Shown here piece by piece: positions 25,644 through 34,995 of a stretch of DNA of 64,000 nucleotides (positions are counted from its first letter, which is position 1; each line of letters starts with the position of its first letter). The notes under the pieces are model-generated. The model ran no database searches and was not told the origin of the DNA. It saw nothing but the letters and a program-made list of their open reading frames with translations. A program made the position numbers and the translations under genes. The stretch is from positions 682,001 through 746,000 of the forward strand of contig NZ_CP134062.1 in assembly GCF_031583025.1 (NCBI RefSeq), written 5' to 3'. Source of the DNA: Mycobacterium sp. Z3061 (GTDB lineage: Bacteria > Actinomycetota > Actinomycetes > Mycobacteriales > Mycobacteriaceae).

Positions 25644-28600
25644 CCGGCCGCTCCGCGGGACCCCCACCACCGACACAGCGACGGCGGCAAGCGAAATCAA
25701 CGCCAGCACTTGAACACTCGCGGAGTGGCCGGCATAGCCGTCGACCGAGCGCCACGGATGGCGTGACAGCGCCGCCCCGGCCAACACGATGCCGCCCGCG
25801 CTGAGCCCGACGGTCAACCCTTCGCGCCACCGTGGAGGTGCAAGGTATCGCACGCCCAGCAACGCACCGACCACCAGAACGCCGGCAACGCCGGCGATCA
25901 GGCCCCCCGCTGCCAGCACCGCCACCGCGGCCCACGCTCCCGCCGGCCACGGCACCGCGGCGGGTTCATCGTCAGAACCGTTGCGGCGCCGCCAAACCGC
26001 CAGTACCGCCAGCAGCGGCAACAAACTCAGTCCGACACCAAGTCCGGCGCGGTACACCGCGTTCGCGGCGAAGGTCAGCGTGATGGTGCCGGCGTCCCCG
26101 GCGGGCACCACCCAGCCCTGCTGCCAACCGTTCACCGCCACCGGTGTCAGGCGCGCGCCACTGCTGGTGCGGGCCACCCACCCCGGGTTGATGCTCTCCG
26201 GTATCACCAACACCCGTGAACTCGCCGACGCGGGCGCCCGCACCTCCCGACGCGCTGGTCCCCACGCGCCGGTAGCAGCGGAAACCGGAGACGCACTGGG
26301 CGATTCAGGGGTAACCGACAGTTCGGCGCCGTCCACCACGAATGCCGCTCCCGGGCTGATCAACAGCTCCTGCTGACCGGCCGGCAGCTCGATCGGGCCC
26401 GGTTCACAGGGCTGCGCCGTGACGGGCTCGTCGTTTAACAAGGCACCCGCGGTGGTCCGGATCGAGGTATGCAGGAACCGGCCGGCCACCGCGATGACCG
26501 GCCCGTGCCCGCAGTCGACGAAAACCTCCCGGGCGCGCGCGGCCTCGGCGCCCCCACCGGCCGCGATCGGATTGCCGTCGGCGCCCAGCGCCGTCACCTC
26601 AGCCAGCCCGGGCGGCTTGAGCTGGTCGAAGCCCAGGGCGTTGCGGTCGATGATGTCTTGCCAGTCGAGCAGGCTGACCGTGACGGTGTCGGTCACCCGC
26701 GGGTGCAACGTCAGCGTCTGCACGTCGCGAGCCGGGTCCACGGCCTGCACCTGCGGTCCGTCGCCCAGGTCGACAGCCACCATCGTCGGATGGGCGGGCA
26801 GCGTGGTCCGGCTGGGGGCGACCCGCAGCCCGGCCACCTCGGTGGCCCGCGGCAGCCGCAGGGTCAGCGTCGGCGGTGTCTTGTACTGCACCACCCGCTG
26901 CGGCGCGGTCCACGCCGTAGCCGGATCTCCGTCGGTGGCCGCATACGCCGAGCCCAGGACCTCGACCAGGTCGGACTCGCCGTAGGCCCGCGCGGCGTCC
27001 GGCTCGGCGACCAGATCCGCCAGTTTGGGCCCCTGCCGTGGGCGTACCCACACCGCCGGGGTCACCGCCACCGGGCTCGGCACCGTCAGGGTGCGGCTGA
27101 GATTGACCGGCTCCTCGGGGGCCAAAGCCATCGACGCCGCACAGCGGACGCTGTTCGGCCCCGCCGCGCAACCCGGCCGGCCCAGCAGTTCGGCCCCCAG
27201 GTCCCAGCCCGCAATCGTCGCCCCGGCCGGCGGACCCGGCACCAACACCGTGTGCCGCAACTGCACCGGATGGGCGAAGCCCGACGCGTCGTACTGGGTG
27301 ACCGTCAGATCGGTGATCCCGAATTGCACCCCGGCCGATCCGTCGTCGGTGCCGGCCGCCGTTATCCGCACCCAGGGCGTCTCACCGACCGGCAGAGCGG
27401 CGCTCAACGGTTTTCCGGACTCGTCGAACCGCAATGTGGTACTGCCGTTGGCGGTTTCGATGAGGATGCGGCGCACCTGCGCGCCGACCGCCGACGCACT
27501 CGGTGTCAGCGTGAGCACCGCTTTCGTCACCGGATGGTCGAAATCCACCTGCAGCCACTGGCCGACGGCGGCCTGCAGGGCGTTGGACACCCAGGCCGTC
27601 GCCGGGTCACCGTCGACCGCTGCCGCGGGCGAGGTCGCGGCAGCCACGTCCGGCAGGGCGGTGGCATCCGACGACGAACTCGACACCGTGATGCGGCCGC
27701 CGGTCCAGCTTCCGTAGACGGTGTCGGCGCCGGGGACGGGGTAATCGGGCACCCGGTTATAGGTGTGGCGGGCGTCCCCGGGCGCGCGGATCGCCGACGA
27801 GTGCAGGTCGACGCGGCCGTAGTCCGTCTCGCGGGCCAGCGGGGTGTCGGTGACGGTGACTACCGGCGTCCCCAGTCCGGCCGCCCGGGCGTCTGCGGTC
27901 ATCAGCACCGGGCCCAGCGGTGGCTGCCCCTGCAACCGGCGCCGTTCGTCCAGCCGCAGCAACACTTCGGGCCCACCGTCGACGCGCGGCAGCTGCGCAA
28001 CGTCGGCGAAGTAGGGCGCGCCGGGATTGCCGCCCGCACCGACCCGGTAGATCTGCACCGCCGGATACCGCGGCCGCAACCCGGAGTCGCTGACGAAGCC
28101 GGCCAGCAGTCCCGGGCCCACCGGCGCACCGAACTCGGCCACTTTCGTCAGCCCCGGCGACCCCGCAATGGCGCGGTGCACCAGGATCGGCCGGGCCGAC
28201 CGCGACGATTCAGGATCCAGATCGTTGCGCACCACCACATACGAAATGCCCTGTCGGGCAAGGGAATCAGCCAGCCCGGCGGACGGCCGTCCGGCCGCGA
28301 ACAGGCGTTGCACCGAATCCAGCGCTCGAATGGTCTGTGGCGGTGTCAGCGGGATCGAGTCGCGCACCCCCCACGCGCTGCTGCCGAGCACCTGCAGCGG
28401 CTCGTCGTGACTGGTGCCCCACACCTGGGTGGCGAACGGGGCGCCTGGCACCACCAGTACCCGCCCTTCCCGGTGCGCGGTGAGCCAGTCGGCCGCTTCA
28501 TGCCAGTAGTCCGGCAGCGCGCTGAAGGTGCCCGGCGGGGCCAGGCGTGCGGACCAGGCCAGCGACGTGCTCACCAGCAGCCCGGTCAGCGCGACGATCC

Positions 28601-29801
28601 CGACCGCCACCCGACGGTCCCGTTCCGGATGGGCGAATGCGGTCAGCCACGCCGTTTTTGGAGCGCTGCCCGGCAACGGAATGCGGCCCAGCAGGTGCGC
28701 GAAGCCGAGTGCCAGCGGGATCCGGACGACCGGCCCGAGCTTGTGCACGTTGCGCAGCGGAGTCCCGCCGGCGTCCAGGAACGCCTGCACCTGATGTGCC
28801 ACCGGGGATCCCAGCCCGCCGCTGTAGCCGGCGGCCAGCAACACGACGCCGACCAGCAGCATGGTCACCAGCCGGCCCCGGGCCGGCATCGCGGCACCTG
28901 TCAGCCCGGCCAACCCCGCCCCGGCGACCAGGCACGTGCCCAGGATGGCCACCGGCCCGGTGACCAGTGGGGCACCGGCCGTGGCCGTCGGCGCCACGAA
29001 AGGGGTCCAGCTGTCGGTACCGCGCAACAGCTCCACCAGCGACGACCACTGCGTCGTCACCCCGGAGGACTCGATGAAGTCCAGAAATGGCGGGCTGACG
29101 TCGCGCAACTGGGTCAGCGCCACCACCCACCACAACACCGCCGGCACCAGCGCCACCAACAGCCACCCCGCATAGCGCAGCCACCGCCGATTGGGCCGGT
29201 GCGCGGCCAGCCAGATCGCCGCGGGCAGGCAACCGGCCACAGTCGCGATCGCGTTGACCGCGCCCATCAACGCCACCGCCAGGCCCGCCTGGCCGGCGAG
29301 CACGCGCGCCGAGCGCCCGGAGCCGCCCCGTAACGCGAGAATCGTCGACAGCAGCACCCAGGGCGCGAGCATCATCGGCAGCGTTTCCGAGGAGATCGAG
29401 CCCAGCGTTGTAAGCACCCGCGGCGATAGCGCGAACGCGACTGCGCCGAGCGTCCGCGACGCCGGGTTGCCGATGCCCAGCGCCTCGGCGACCCGCAGCA
29501 TCCCCCAGAACCCCACCGTCAACAGCAGCGCCCACCACAGCCGCTGGGTGACCCAGCCGGGCAGTCCGAGCGCGTGGCCGATCAGAAAGAAGGTGCCGTG
29601 CGGAAACAGGTAGCCGTAGGCCTGATTCTGCGACTGGCCGAACGGCAGGTCGCTGTTCCACAGATTGGTGGCGCGGGTCAGGAAGCGCAGCGGGTTGGCG
29701 GTCAGGTCCAGCTTCGTGTCGGGTGAGACCTGGCCGGGTGCCTGAAGGAAGGACAGGACCAGCGATACGGCTCCGACCAGCAGCAGCCAGCGACGCGACA
29801 G
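25611..29801 (-). CDS. aftD: Alpha-(1->3)-arabinofuranosyltransferase AftD
   Basis: A giant GT-C membrane enzyme (about 1,396 aa) orthologous to Rv0236c (about 1,400 aa). The N-terminal half has many transmembrane helices with the early loop SPDTKLDLTANPLRFL carrying the acidic catalytic-type residues. The C-terminal half is a long periplasmic region with carbohydrate-binding-like beta modules, and a final hydrophobic block precedes the end. It transfers arabinofuranose from decaprenyl-phospho-arabinose onto arabinogalactan/lipoarabinomannan and is essential in studied species. The first ATG/GTG/TTG in frame is TTG 29522, inside conserved sequence. The homologous start falls on GTT 29810; CTG 29801 with GAGG eight bases upstream is used here. 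It follows a 57-aa gene on the same strand. Confidence 0.9.
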   Translation of the reverse strand: MSRRWLLLVGAVSLVLSFLQAPGQVSPDTKLDLTANPLRFLTRATNLWNSDLPFGQSQNQAYGYLFPHGTFFLIGHALGLPGWVTQRLWWALLLTVGFWGMLRVAEALGIGNPASRTLGAVAFALSPRVLTTLGSISSETLPMMLAPWVLLSTILALRGGSGRSARVLAGQAGLAVALMGAVNAIATVAGCLPAAIWLAAHRPNRRWLRYAGWLLVALVPAVLWWVVALTQLRDVSPPFLDFIESSGVTTQWSSLVELLRGTDSWTPFVAPTATAGAPLVTGPVAILGTCLVAGAGLAGLTGAAMPARGRLVTMLLVGVVLLAAGYSGGLGSPVAHQVQAFLDAGGTPLRNVHKLGPVVRIPLALGFAHLLGRIPLPGSAPKTAWLTAFAHPERDRRVAVGIVALTGLLVSTSLAWSARLAPPGTFSALPDYWHEAADWLTAHREGRVLVVPGAPFATQVWGTSHDEPLQVLGSSAWGVRDSIPLTPPQTIRALDSVQRLFAAGRPSAGLADSLARQGISYVVVRNDLDPESSRSARPILVHRAIAGSPGLTKVAEFGAPVGPGLLAGFVSDSGLRPRYPAVQIYRVGAGGNPGAPYFADVAQLPRVDGGPEVLLRLDERRRLQGQPPLGPVLMTADARAAGLGTPVVTVTDTPLARETDYGRVDLHSSAIRAPGDARHTYNRVPDYPVPGADTVYGSWTGGRITVSSSSSDATALPDVAAATSPAAAVDGDPATAWVSNALQAAVGQWLQVDFDHPVTKAVLTLTPSASAVGAQVRRILIETANGSTTLRFDESGKPLSAALPVGETPWVRITAAGTDDGSAGVQFGITDLTVTQYDASGFAHPVQLRHTVLVPGPPAGATIAGWDLGAELLGRPGCAAGPNSVRCAASMALAPEEPVNLSRTLTVPSPVAVTPAVWVRPRQGPKLADLVAEPDAARAYGESDLVEVLGSAYAATDGDPATAWTAPQRVVQYKTPPTLTLRLPRATEVAGLRVAPSRTTLPAHPTMVAVDLGDGPQVQAVDPARDVQTLTLHPRVTDTVTVSLLDWQDIIDRNALGFDQLKPPGLAEVTALGADGNPIAAGGGAEAARAREVFVDCGHGPVIAVAGRFLHTSIRTTAGALLNDEPVTAQPCEPGPIELPAGQQELLISPGAAFVVDGAELSVTPESPSASPVSAATGAWGPARREVRAPASASSRVLVIPESINPGWVARTSSGARLTPVAVNGWQQGWVVPAGDAGTITLTFAANAVYRAGLGVGLSLLPLLAVLAVWRRRNGSDDEPAAVPWPAGAWAAVAVLAAGGLIAGVAGVLVVGALLGVRYLAPPRWREGLTVGLSAGGIVLAGAALSRHPWRSVDGYAGHSASVQVLALISLAAVAVSVVGVPRSGRSEAAGSDLLD

Positions 29802-29826
29802 TGCCGAAACCTCGACCGTCGGATCG

Positions 29827-30000
29827 CTAGCTGCGGTTGCCGTACTCGACCCGGTTGAGCACCGATGACGATGGATCGCCCCCGGGCAGTGGCGGCTTCG
29901 TGTCCTGCTGGACCATCAGGGTGACGCCGAAGATCGCCGCCGCGCCGAGCAACAGGCCGACTACCACACTGGCGGCGGCGGGCGCGACGATCCGGTTCAT
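29827..30000 (-). CDS. Small membrane/secreted protein (Rv0236A-like)
   Basis: A 57-aa protein too short for most gene calls. It starts at ATG 30000 (MNRIVAPAAASVVVGLLLG), has one hydrophobic segment at residues 5-30, and ends in a polar tail (QQDTKPPLPGG, LNRVEYGNRS). Length and place match Rv0236A, described as a small secreted protein, directly before aftD. The hydrophobic segment could be an uncleaved anchor or a signal peptide. Its stop is 17-25 bp upstream of the aftD start, so the genes are very likely cotranscribed. A role as an AftD accessory subunit is an attractive but untested inference. Confidence 0.85.
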   Translation of the reverse strand: MNRIVAPAAASVVVGLLLGAAAIFGVTLMVQQDTKPPLPGGDPSSSVLNRVEYGNRS

Positions 30001-30196
30001 GTCACCGAACCTAGCAGAACGAGGTCGGACAGCGGTCGGCGTACTGAAGCGCCGCAGGCGTCGCCGCCCGCACCGAGCGTGTTCTGCGGGATGGATTTCA
30101 CCCGAATACCCGCCCTCACATCACGTTCGGCGAGGTGGGTCATGCCGGTACCCGCCCCCGAACCAGGCCTCAAAGTGCACGTGACAGCATGTCCGG

Positions 30197-31378
30197 ATGG
30201 CTTTTTCGCGCACCCTGGCCGTCCTTGCCGCCGTATCGGTGCTGGTCGCCGCCTGCCACGGCGGCACCAAGCCCGGGAAGTCGTCTACCTCCGGCAGTCC
30301 AAGCTCCTCGAGCACCAGCTCGACCCCGGCCGCGGCACCCGGCCCGCGGGTGTGCGCCAATCCGCCCGACGTCCCCGGCAAGATGCCCAACCTGCGTGAC
30401 AAGCTGGCCCAGCTGCTGATGGTCGGTGTGCGCGACGCCGCCGACGCCAGGGCCGTAGTCACCGATTTCCACGTCGGCGGCATCCTCATCGGCAGCGACA
30501 CCGACCTGTCCATGCTCCCGGGACCGCTGGGCGAGATCGCCAACGCGGCCGGTCCGCTGCCGCTGGCGGTCGGCGTCGACGAAGAGGGCGGCCGGGTGTC
30601 GCGATTGCGGACACTGCTGGACGGCAGGGGCCCGACGGCGAAGGAAATGGCTGCCACGATGACCGCCCCGCAGGTCCACGACCTGGCCCTGACCCGCGGC
30701 CGCAAGATGAAGGACCTGGGCATCACCGTCGACTTCGCCCCGGTGGTCGACGTCACCGACGAGCCCGACGACAGCGTGATCGGCGACCGCTCGTTCGGCT
30801 CGGATCCCGCGAAGGTCACCGAATACGCCGGCGCCTATGCGCAAGGCCTGCGGGACGCGAAGCTGCTGCCGGTGCTCAAGCACTTCCCCGGGCACGGCCA
30901 CGGCTCCGGCGACTCGCACACCGGCGGCGTCACCACGCCGCCGCTGTCCGAGCTGATCGCTAATGACCTGGTGCCGTACCAAACCCTGCTCAACGCCATC
31001 CCGGTCGCCGTGATGGTCGGGCACATGCAGGTCCCCGGGTTGACCGGCAGTGATCCGGCCAGCCTCAGCAAAGCAGCCCTGGACCTGCTGCGGACCGGCA
31101 CCGGCTACGGCGGGCCACCGTTCAACGGCCCGGTCTTCAGCGACGACGTCTCCAGCATGGCCGCCATCTCCGACCGGTTCGGCGTGACCGAGGCCGTCCT
31201 GAAAACGCTGCAGGCCGGAACCGATATCGCGCTGTGGGTCACCACCAAGGAGGTGCCCGCCGTGCTGGACCGGCTCGAGCAGGCCGTGAATGCAGGCGAC
31301 CTGCCGGTGCAGCAGGTGGACGCCTCACTGGTGCGGGTCGCGGCGATGAAGGGCGTCACCGCGACGTGTGGCCGCTAG
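30197..31378 (+). CDS. lpqI: Lipoprotein beta-N-acetylglucosaminidase LpqI
   Basis: A 393-aa GH3-family lipoprotein orthologous to Rv0237. The lipobox is VAAC with Cys20 lipidated, followed by a Ser/Thr/Pro linker. The (beta/alpha)8 domain holds GVDEEGGRVSRL, the NagZ signature KHFPGHG...GDSHTG with the catalytic Asp-His dyad, and FSDDVSSMAAI with the nucleophile Asp. It cleaves GlcNAc-anhMurNAc type fragments in peptidoglycan recycling at the outer face of the membrane. ATG 30197 has only a weak ribosome-binding site. It is divergent from the Rv0236A/aftD pair and followed by a TetR gene on the same strand. Confidence 0.93.
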   Translation: MAFSRTLAVLAAVSVLVAACHGGTKPGKSSTSGSPSSSSTSSTPAAAPGPRVCANPPDVPGKMPNLRDKLAQLLMVGVRDAADARAVVTDFHVGGILIGSDTDLSMLPGPLGEIANAAGPLPLAVGVDEEGGRVSRLRTLLDGRGPTAKEMAATMTAPQVHDLALTRGRKMKDLGITVDFAPVVDVTDEPDDSVIGDRSFGSDPAKVTEYAGAYAQGLRDAKLLPVLKHFPGHGHGSGDSHTGGVTTPPLSELIANDLVPYQTLLNAIPVAVMVGHMQVPGLTGSDPASLSKAALDLLRTGTGYGGPPFNGPVFSDDVSSMAAISDRFGVTEAVLKTLQAGTDIALWVTTKEVPAVLDRLEQAVNAGDLPVQQVDASLVRVAAMKGVTATCGR

Positions 31379-31420
31379 CCGAATGTGCTTACCCTTGATT
31401 CGGATAGATAGGGGATAGCC

Positions 31421-32059
31421 ATGGCGGGTGGTGGGGCGGGAGGTACCAAGCGGTTACCGCGCGCTGTCCGCGAGCAACAGATGCTCGATGCCGCGGTGCA
31501 GATGTTCTCGGTCAACGGCTACCACGAGACCTCGATGGACACGATCGCCGCCGCGGCCGAGATCTCCAAGCCGATGCTCTATCTGTACTACGGATCCAAG
31601 GAAGACCTGTTCGGCGCCTGCCTGAACCGGGAGATGAGCAGGTTCATCGACGCGGTGCGTGCCGACATCGACTTCACCCAGAGCCCAAAAGACTTGTTGC
31701 GCAACACCATTGTTGCGTTCCTGCGGTACATCGACGAGAACCGCGCGTCCTGGATCGTGATGTACACCCAGGCCACCAGCTCCCTGGCCTTCGCTCACAC
31801 GGTGCGCGAAGGCCGGGAACAGATCATCGAACTGGTGGCCGGGTTGGTGCGCGCCGGCACCCGCAGCCCGCGGTCGGACGCCGAAATCGAGATCATGGCG
31901 GTGGCTCTGGTGGGTGCCGGCGAGGCGGTGGCCAGCCGGTTGAGCACCGGTGACATCGACGTCGATGCGGCCGCCGAGATGATGATCGACCTGTTCTGGG
32001 CGGGGCTGCGGGGCGCACCGGCCGATCGGGACCTCGGCCCGAACGCCGCGACCGGTTAA
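31421..32059 (+). CDS. TetR-family regulator (Rv0238-like)
   Basis: A 212-aa regulator. The helix-turn-helix is in AAVQMFSVNGYHETSMDTIAAAAEISKPMLYLYYGSKEDLF (cores TSMDTIAAAAEISKP and YLYYGSKEDL), and a TetR_C ligand domain follows (EDLF...WIVMYTQATSSLAFA). It sits 42 bp after lpqI with an AGGGG ribosome-binding site. The stop overlaps the stop of the convergent VanX-like gene (TTAA). The target is unknown; since it lies just upstream of the lipid-metabolism block, it is one candidate for the motif found at the fabG4/fadA2 and fadE5 promoters. Confidence 0.9.
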   Translation: MAGGGAGGTKRLPRAVREQQMLDAAVQMFSVNGYHETSMDTIAAAAEISKPMLYLYYGSKEDLFGACLNREMSRFIDAVRADIDFTQSPKDLLRNTIVAFLRYIDENRASWIVMYTQATSSLAFAHTVREGREQIIELVAGLVRAGTRSPRSDAEIEIMAVALVGAGEAVASRLSTGDIDVDAAAEMMIDLFWAGLRGAPADRDLGPNAATG

Positions 32060-32826
32060 CCGAGCGACGAACGGTCGATCGGGAAGTCGAAGTAGGTGTC
32101 GGGGTAGGGCTCCGGCTGATAGGTGTAGTGCCACCACTCGGCGGCGTAATTGACGAAGCCCTGGCCTTGCAGAACATCCTTGAGCAGCAACCGATTCGAT
32201 AGTTGTTCGCCCTGGATGTCCAGCGTGTGCGCGACCGGGTCGAAACAGTCGAAGCCAGAGCCCATGTCGATCGAGTCGTCGGGAAACCGCTCCGGCGCCG
32301 GGGCCGTGCAATCCACCAGTGGCTGGCCCGGGACATAGGGCGGAGCGGCCGCGCCCGGCAACCGCACCACCGTGAGATCGACGGTGCTGCCGCGACTGTG
32401 CCCGGAGCGCGAGTCGATGTACCCGTCGCGGAACAACACCGATTTGTCCACCCGCGGATAGAACTCGGCCTTCATCCGTTGATCGGCCACATCGCTTGCC
32501 CACCTAACGAATTCGTCGACGGCACGTTGCGGGCGGTAGCAGTCGTACACCTTCAGGGTGTAGCCGCGTGCGGTCAGCAGCTGCTGTGCCCGCCGCAACC
32601 CGTCCGCCGCGGCGCGGGTGAGCAGGCACAACGGAGCGCGATAGCCGTCGACCCGCTCGCCGGTGAAGTTGTGCGCCGTGTAGTAGCGGATGTCCGCCTC
32701 GATACTGGGATCAACGTCCTGCAGCACCACGAAGTCGGCCGGTGCGACGGGATCGGCACGGGCTACCGGCGCGGCGACTGCCCACAGCGCGACGACCCCG
32801 ACAACTGCGCGTATCCGGGCGAACAT
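32056..32826 (-). CDS. Secreted VanX-type D-Ala-D-Ala dipeptidase
   Basis: A 256-aa M15D peptidase with a signal peptide (cleavage near ARA-DP, residue 24). The zinc ligands and catalytic residues of VanX are all visible: SGHSRGSTVD (His143, Asp150), EWWH (Glu230 as general base, His233) and the substrate-binding Arg in DCYRPQRA. It would hydrolyse D-Ala-D-Ala outside the membrane, which fits cell-wall salvage rather than vancomycin resistance. No vanHA or ddl neighbours are present. There are two extra Cys pairs that may be disulfides. It overlaps the TetR gene tail-to-tail by 4 bp. In M. tuberculosis this space holds the vapBC24 toxin-antitoxin genes by memory. Confidence 0.9.
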   Translation of the reverse strand: MFARIRAVVGVVALWAVAAPVARADPVAPADFVVLQDVDPSIEADIRYYTAHNFTGERVDGYRAPLCLLTRAAADGLRRAQQLLTARGYTLKVYDCYRPQRAVDEFVRWASDVADQRMKAEFYPRVDKSVLFRDGYIDSRSGHSRGSTVDLTVVRLPGAAAPPYVPGQPLVDCTAPAPERFPDDSIDMGSGFDCFDPVAHTLDIQGEQLSNRLLLKDVLQGQGFVNYAAEWWHYTYQPEPYPDTYFDFPIDRSSLG

Positions 32827-32869
32827 GGGTCATCTTTGACCGCCGGCAACCCGGTGCGCAACCGCTTCG

Positions 32870-34150
32870 GTGTCCGTATTGTCGGCAGGCGTGTCCCGAA
32901 AGCCCCGCCGTGACGTCGACTTCTTCTGTGCCGTCGTCATCGTCGGTCTGCTGGCCGGGCTCGCCGGGTTGACTACCACTTTGGTGCTGCGGTCGGTCGA
33001 ACACCTCACTTACCACTACACTTTCGGCTCGCTGCTGGACGGGATCACCGGCAGTAGTCCGGTACGGCGAGCGCTGGGCCCGATGGTCGGCGCCGCAGTG
33101 GCCGGTGCCGGCTGGTGGATTCTGCGGCGCCGCGCCGAGGTTCCTCCGCTGGCCGGCACCATCGCCGGGCACGAGCGGGTGCCCCGATTGACGTGGAGCA
33201 TCGATGCCGTGCTTCAGGTCGTGCTGGTCGGGTCCGGGGCCTCGCTGGGGCGTGAAGGCGCGCCGCGCCAATTCGCGGCTGTGCTGGGCGATCTCGGGAC
33301 CGCATGGCTGCGGCGGCTGTCCCCGGCTGACCGCGAGATTCTGCTGGCCAGCGCGGCCGGTGCCGGGCTCGGCGCGGTGTACGCGGTGCCGATGGCCGGT
33401 GCGCTCTTCACCTTGCGGATACTGCTGAACACCTGGCGGTTGCGCGCGGTGGGCGCTGCCTTGATCACCTCGAGCCTGGCCGTCGCGGTCGGCTCGGCGG
33501 TCACCCACGACCACAACGAATTGCATTGGCCCAGCGCCGAATCGGCTTATCTGCTGAGCGCGCACGGGCTGGCGCTGGCGCCGGTGGCATTCGCGGTGGG
33601 ATGGGTCTTCAACAAGATCGTCGCGGCGGCCCGTCCGGCCACACTGATCCGCTCCTGGGTGCTGGTCCCGGCGCTGGCCGGCGCCGGGTTGTTGACCGGT
33701 ATCTGCTCGCACTGGTGGCCGGAGCTGCCGGGCAACGGAAAGAGCGTGCTCACCGTCAGTCTGGCCTCCGGTATGACCCTGGCATCGGCGGCCGTCATCC
33801 TGGCGCTCAAGCCGCTGCTGACGGCGCTGTTCCTGCGCGCCGGGGGCGCCGGTGGACTGCTCACGCCGTCGCTGGCCACCGGGGCGGCGGCGGGGACGCT
33901 GCTGGTGCTGACGCTCAATCAGCTTGCCGGAACCCACTTGCACGGGCCGGTCATCTCGTTGGGCGCCGCGGCCGGCGTGCTGGCGGTGACCCAGGGTTCA
34001 CCGATCTGGGCGGCGATTTTCGTCTGGGAACTGGCCCGGCCGCCGATCTGGATGCTGCTGGTGTTCTCGGTCACCGCGGTCGGCGCGCACACGCTCGACC
34101 GGCTCGTGATCCGCCGCCGCTCCCTGCGTCTGGACCAGCGGGCCGGGTGA
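32870..34150 (+). CDS. ClC-family chloride channel or H+/Cl- exchanger
   Basis: A 426-aa polytopic membrane protein of the ClC family. Selectivity-filter motifs are VGSGASLGREGAPRQ (variant of GxEGP) and GGAGGLLTPSLATG (variant of GxFxP). The gating glutamate is the Glu in GREGAP. The filter is atypical because the usual GSGIP is GSGAS, so chloride specificity is less certain than the fold. About ten hydrophobic helices are visible, with helix pairs. GTG 32870 or GTG 32891 could start the protein; neither has a good ribosome-binding site. It is divergent from the dipeptidase gene, and the stop abuts the htdX stop with no spacer. Confidence 0.88.
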   Translation: MSVLSAGVSRKPRRDVDFFCAVVIVGLLAGLAGLTTTLVLRSVEHLTYHYTFGSLLDGITGSSPVRRALGPMVGAAVAGAGWWILRRRAEVPPLAGTIAGHERVPRLTWSIDAVLQVVLVGSGASLGREGAPRQFAAVLGDLGTAWLRRLSPADREILLASAAGAGLGAVYAVPMAGALFTLRILLNTWRLRAVGAALITSSLAVAVGSAVTHDHNELHWPSAESAYLLSAHGLALAPVAFAVGWVFNKIVAAARPATLIRSWVLVPALAGAGLLTGICSHWWPELPGNGKSVLTVSLASGMTLASAAVILALKPLLTALFLRAGGAGGLLTPSLATGAAAGTLLVLTLNQLAGTHLHGPVISLGAAAGVLAVTQGSPIWAAIFVWELARPPIWMLLVFSVTAVGAHTLDRLVIRRRSLRLDQRAG

Positions 34151-34993
34151 TCAGAGCGGCCGCACCGAGCCGGTCAGGTGCGGGTAGCCCTTGGAGATGT
34201 GCCGCAGGGACAACTCCCAGCCCTCATTGCGCTCGTCGATGTACAGCCCCGCGGTCGCCGGCAGCAGCACCGGTTTGCCGAATCTCACCGAGTACTGCAC
34301 GGCATCCGGGAAACGCGCTTCGATGTTCGCCAGAACCGCTGCGGCGCTGAACATTCCATGAGCGATCACGGTGGGGAAGCCGAACAGCTTGGCGGCCACC
34401 GAACTGGTGTGAATCGGATTGTGGTCGCCCCCCACCGCAGCGTAGCGGCGAATCTGCGACGGGGTGATCCGCAGCACCGCCGAGGGTGGTGGCAGCTTGG
34501 GCTGCTTCTGCGGCGGCGGCTTGGGCTCGCCGGACAGGCTGGTGCGCTGCTGGTGCAGAAAGGTGGTCACCTGGTGCCACGCCGGCTCGTTGCCGACGCT
34601 GACGTCGGTCACCAGGTCCACCAGAAGACCCTTGCGGTGCTCGCGCAGGTTCTCGGCATGCACCTTCACGCCCACCGTGTCGGTCACCGCGATCGGGCGG
34701 TACTGCGTGATCTGGTTCTCGGTGTGCACCGAACCCATTGCGGAGAACGGGAAGTCGAAACCGGTCACCAGCGACATCACCGACGGAAAGGTGAGTGCGA
34801 ACGGGTACGTCAGCGGCACGTTGTTGCCGAACCGCAGCCCGGTGACCGCCGCGTAGGCGGCCACGTTCGCGGAGTCGATCGGCATTTCCTCAACGGTCAC
34901 CGTCCGGTCGGACAGATGATCGGACCGGGACACCACTGGCAGCGCCCCGGCCACCGCCCGCAGCATGTTGCGAAGGCCACTGGGTTGATTCAC
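34151..34993 (-). CDS. htdX: (R)-3-hydroxyacyl-thioester dehydratase HtdX
   Basis: A 280-aa double-hotdog protein orthologous to Rv0241c, with the same length. The hydratase-2 motif is AVGGDHNPIHTSS, containing the catalytic Asp and His, followed by AHGMFSAAAVLANIE. It dehydrates 3-hydroxyacyl-ACP or -CoA to the trans-2-enoyl form, and M. tuberculosis HtdX can rescue fatty-acid synthesis. The start GTG 34993 begins 2 bases after the fabG4 stop, so they form an operon. Their cooperation gives consecutive ketoreduction and dehydration. Confidence 0.93.
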   Translation of the reverse strand: MNQPSGLRNMLRAVAGALPVVSRSDHLSDRTVTVEEMPIDSANVAAYAAVTGLRFGNNVPLTYPFALTFPSVMSLVTGFDFPFSAMGSVHTENQITQYRPIAVTDTVGVKVHAENLREHRKGLLVDLVTDVSVGNEPAWHQVTTFLHQQRTSLSGEPKPPPQKQPKLPPPSAVLRITPSQIRRYAAVGGDHNPIHTSSVAAKLFGFPTVIAHGMFSAAAVLANIEARFPDAVQYSVRFGKPVLLPATAGLYIDERNEGWELSLRHISKGYPHLTGSVRPL

Positions 34994-34995
34994 CG

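Noticed and set aside
26469..29333. A 954-aa plus-strand frame opposite aftD
   Set aside because: It is highly Arg/Gln/His-rich and has no domain. aftD on the other strand is clearly coding.
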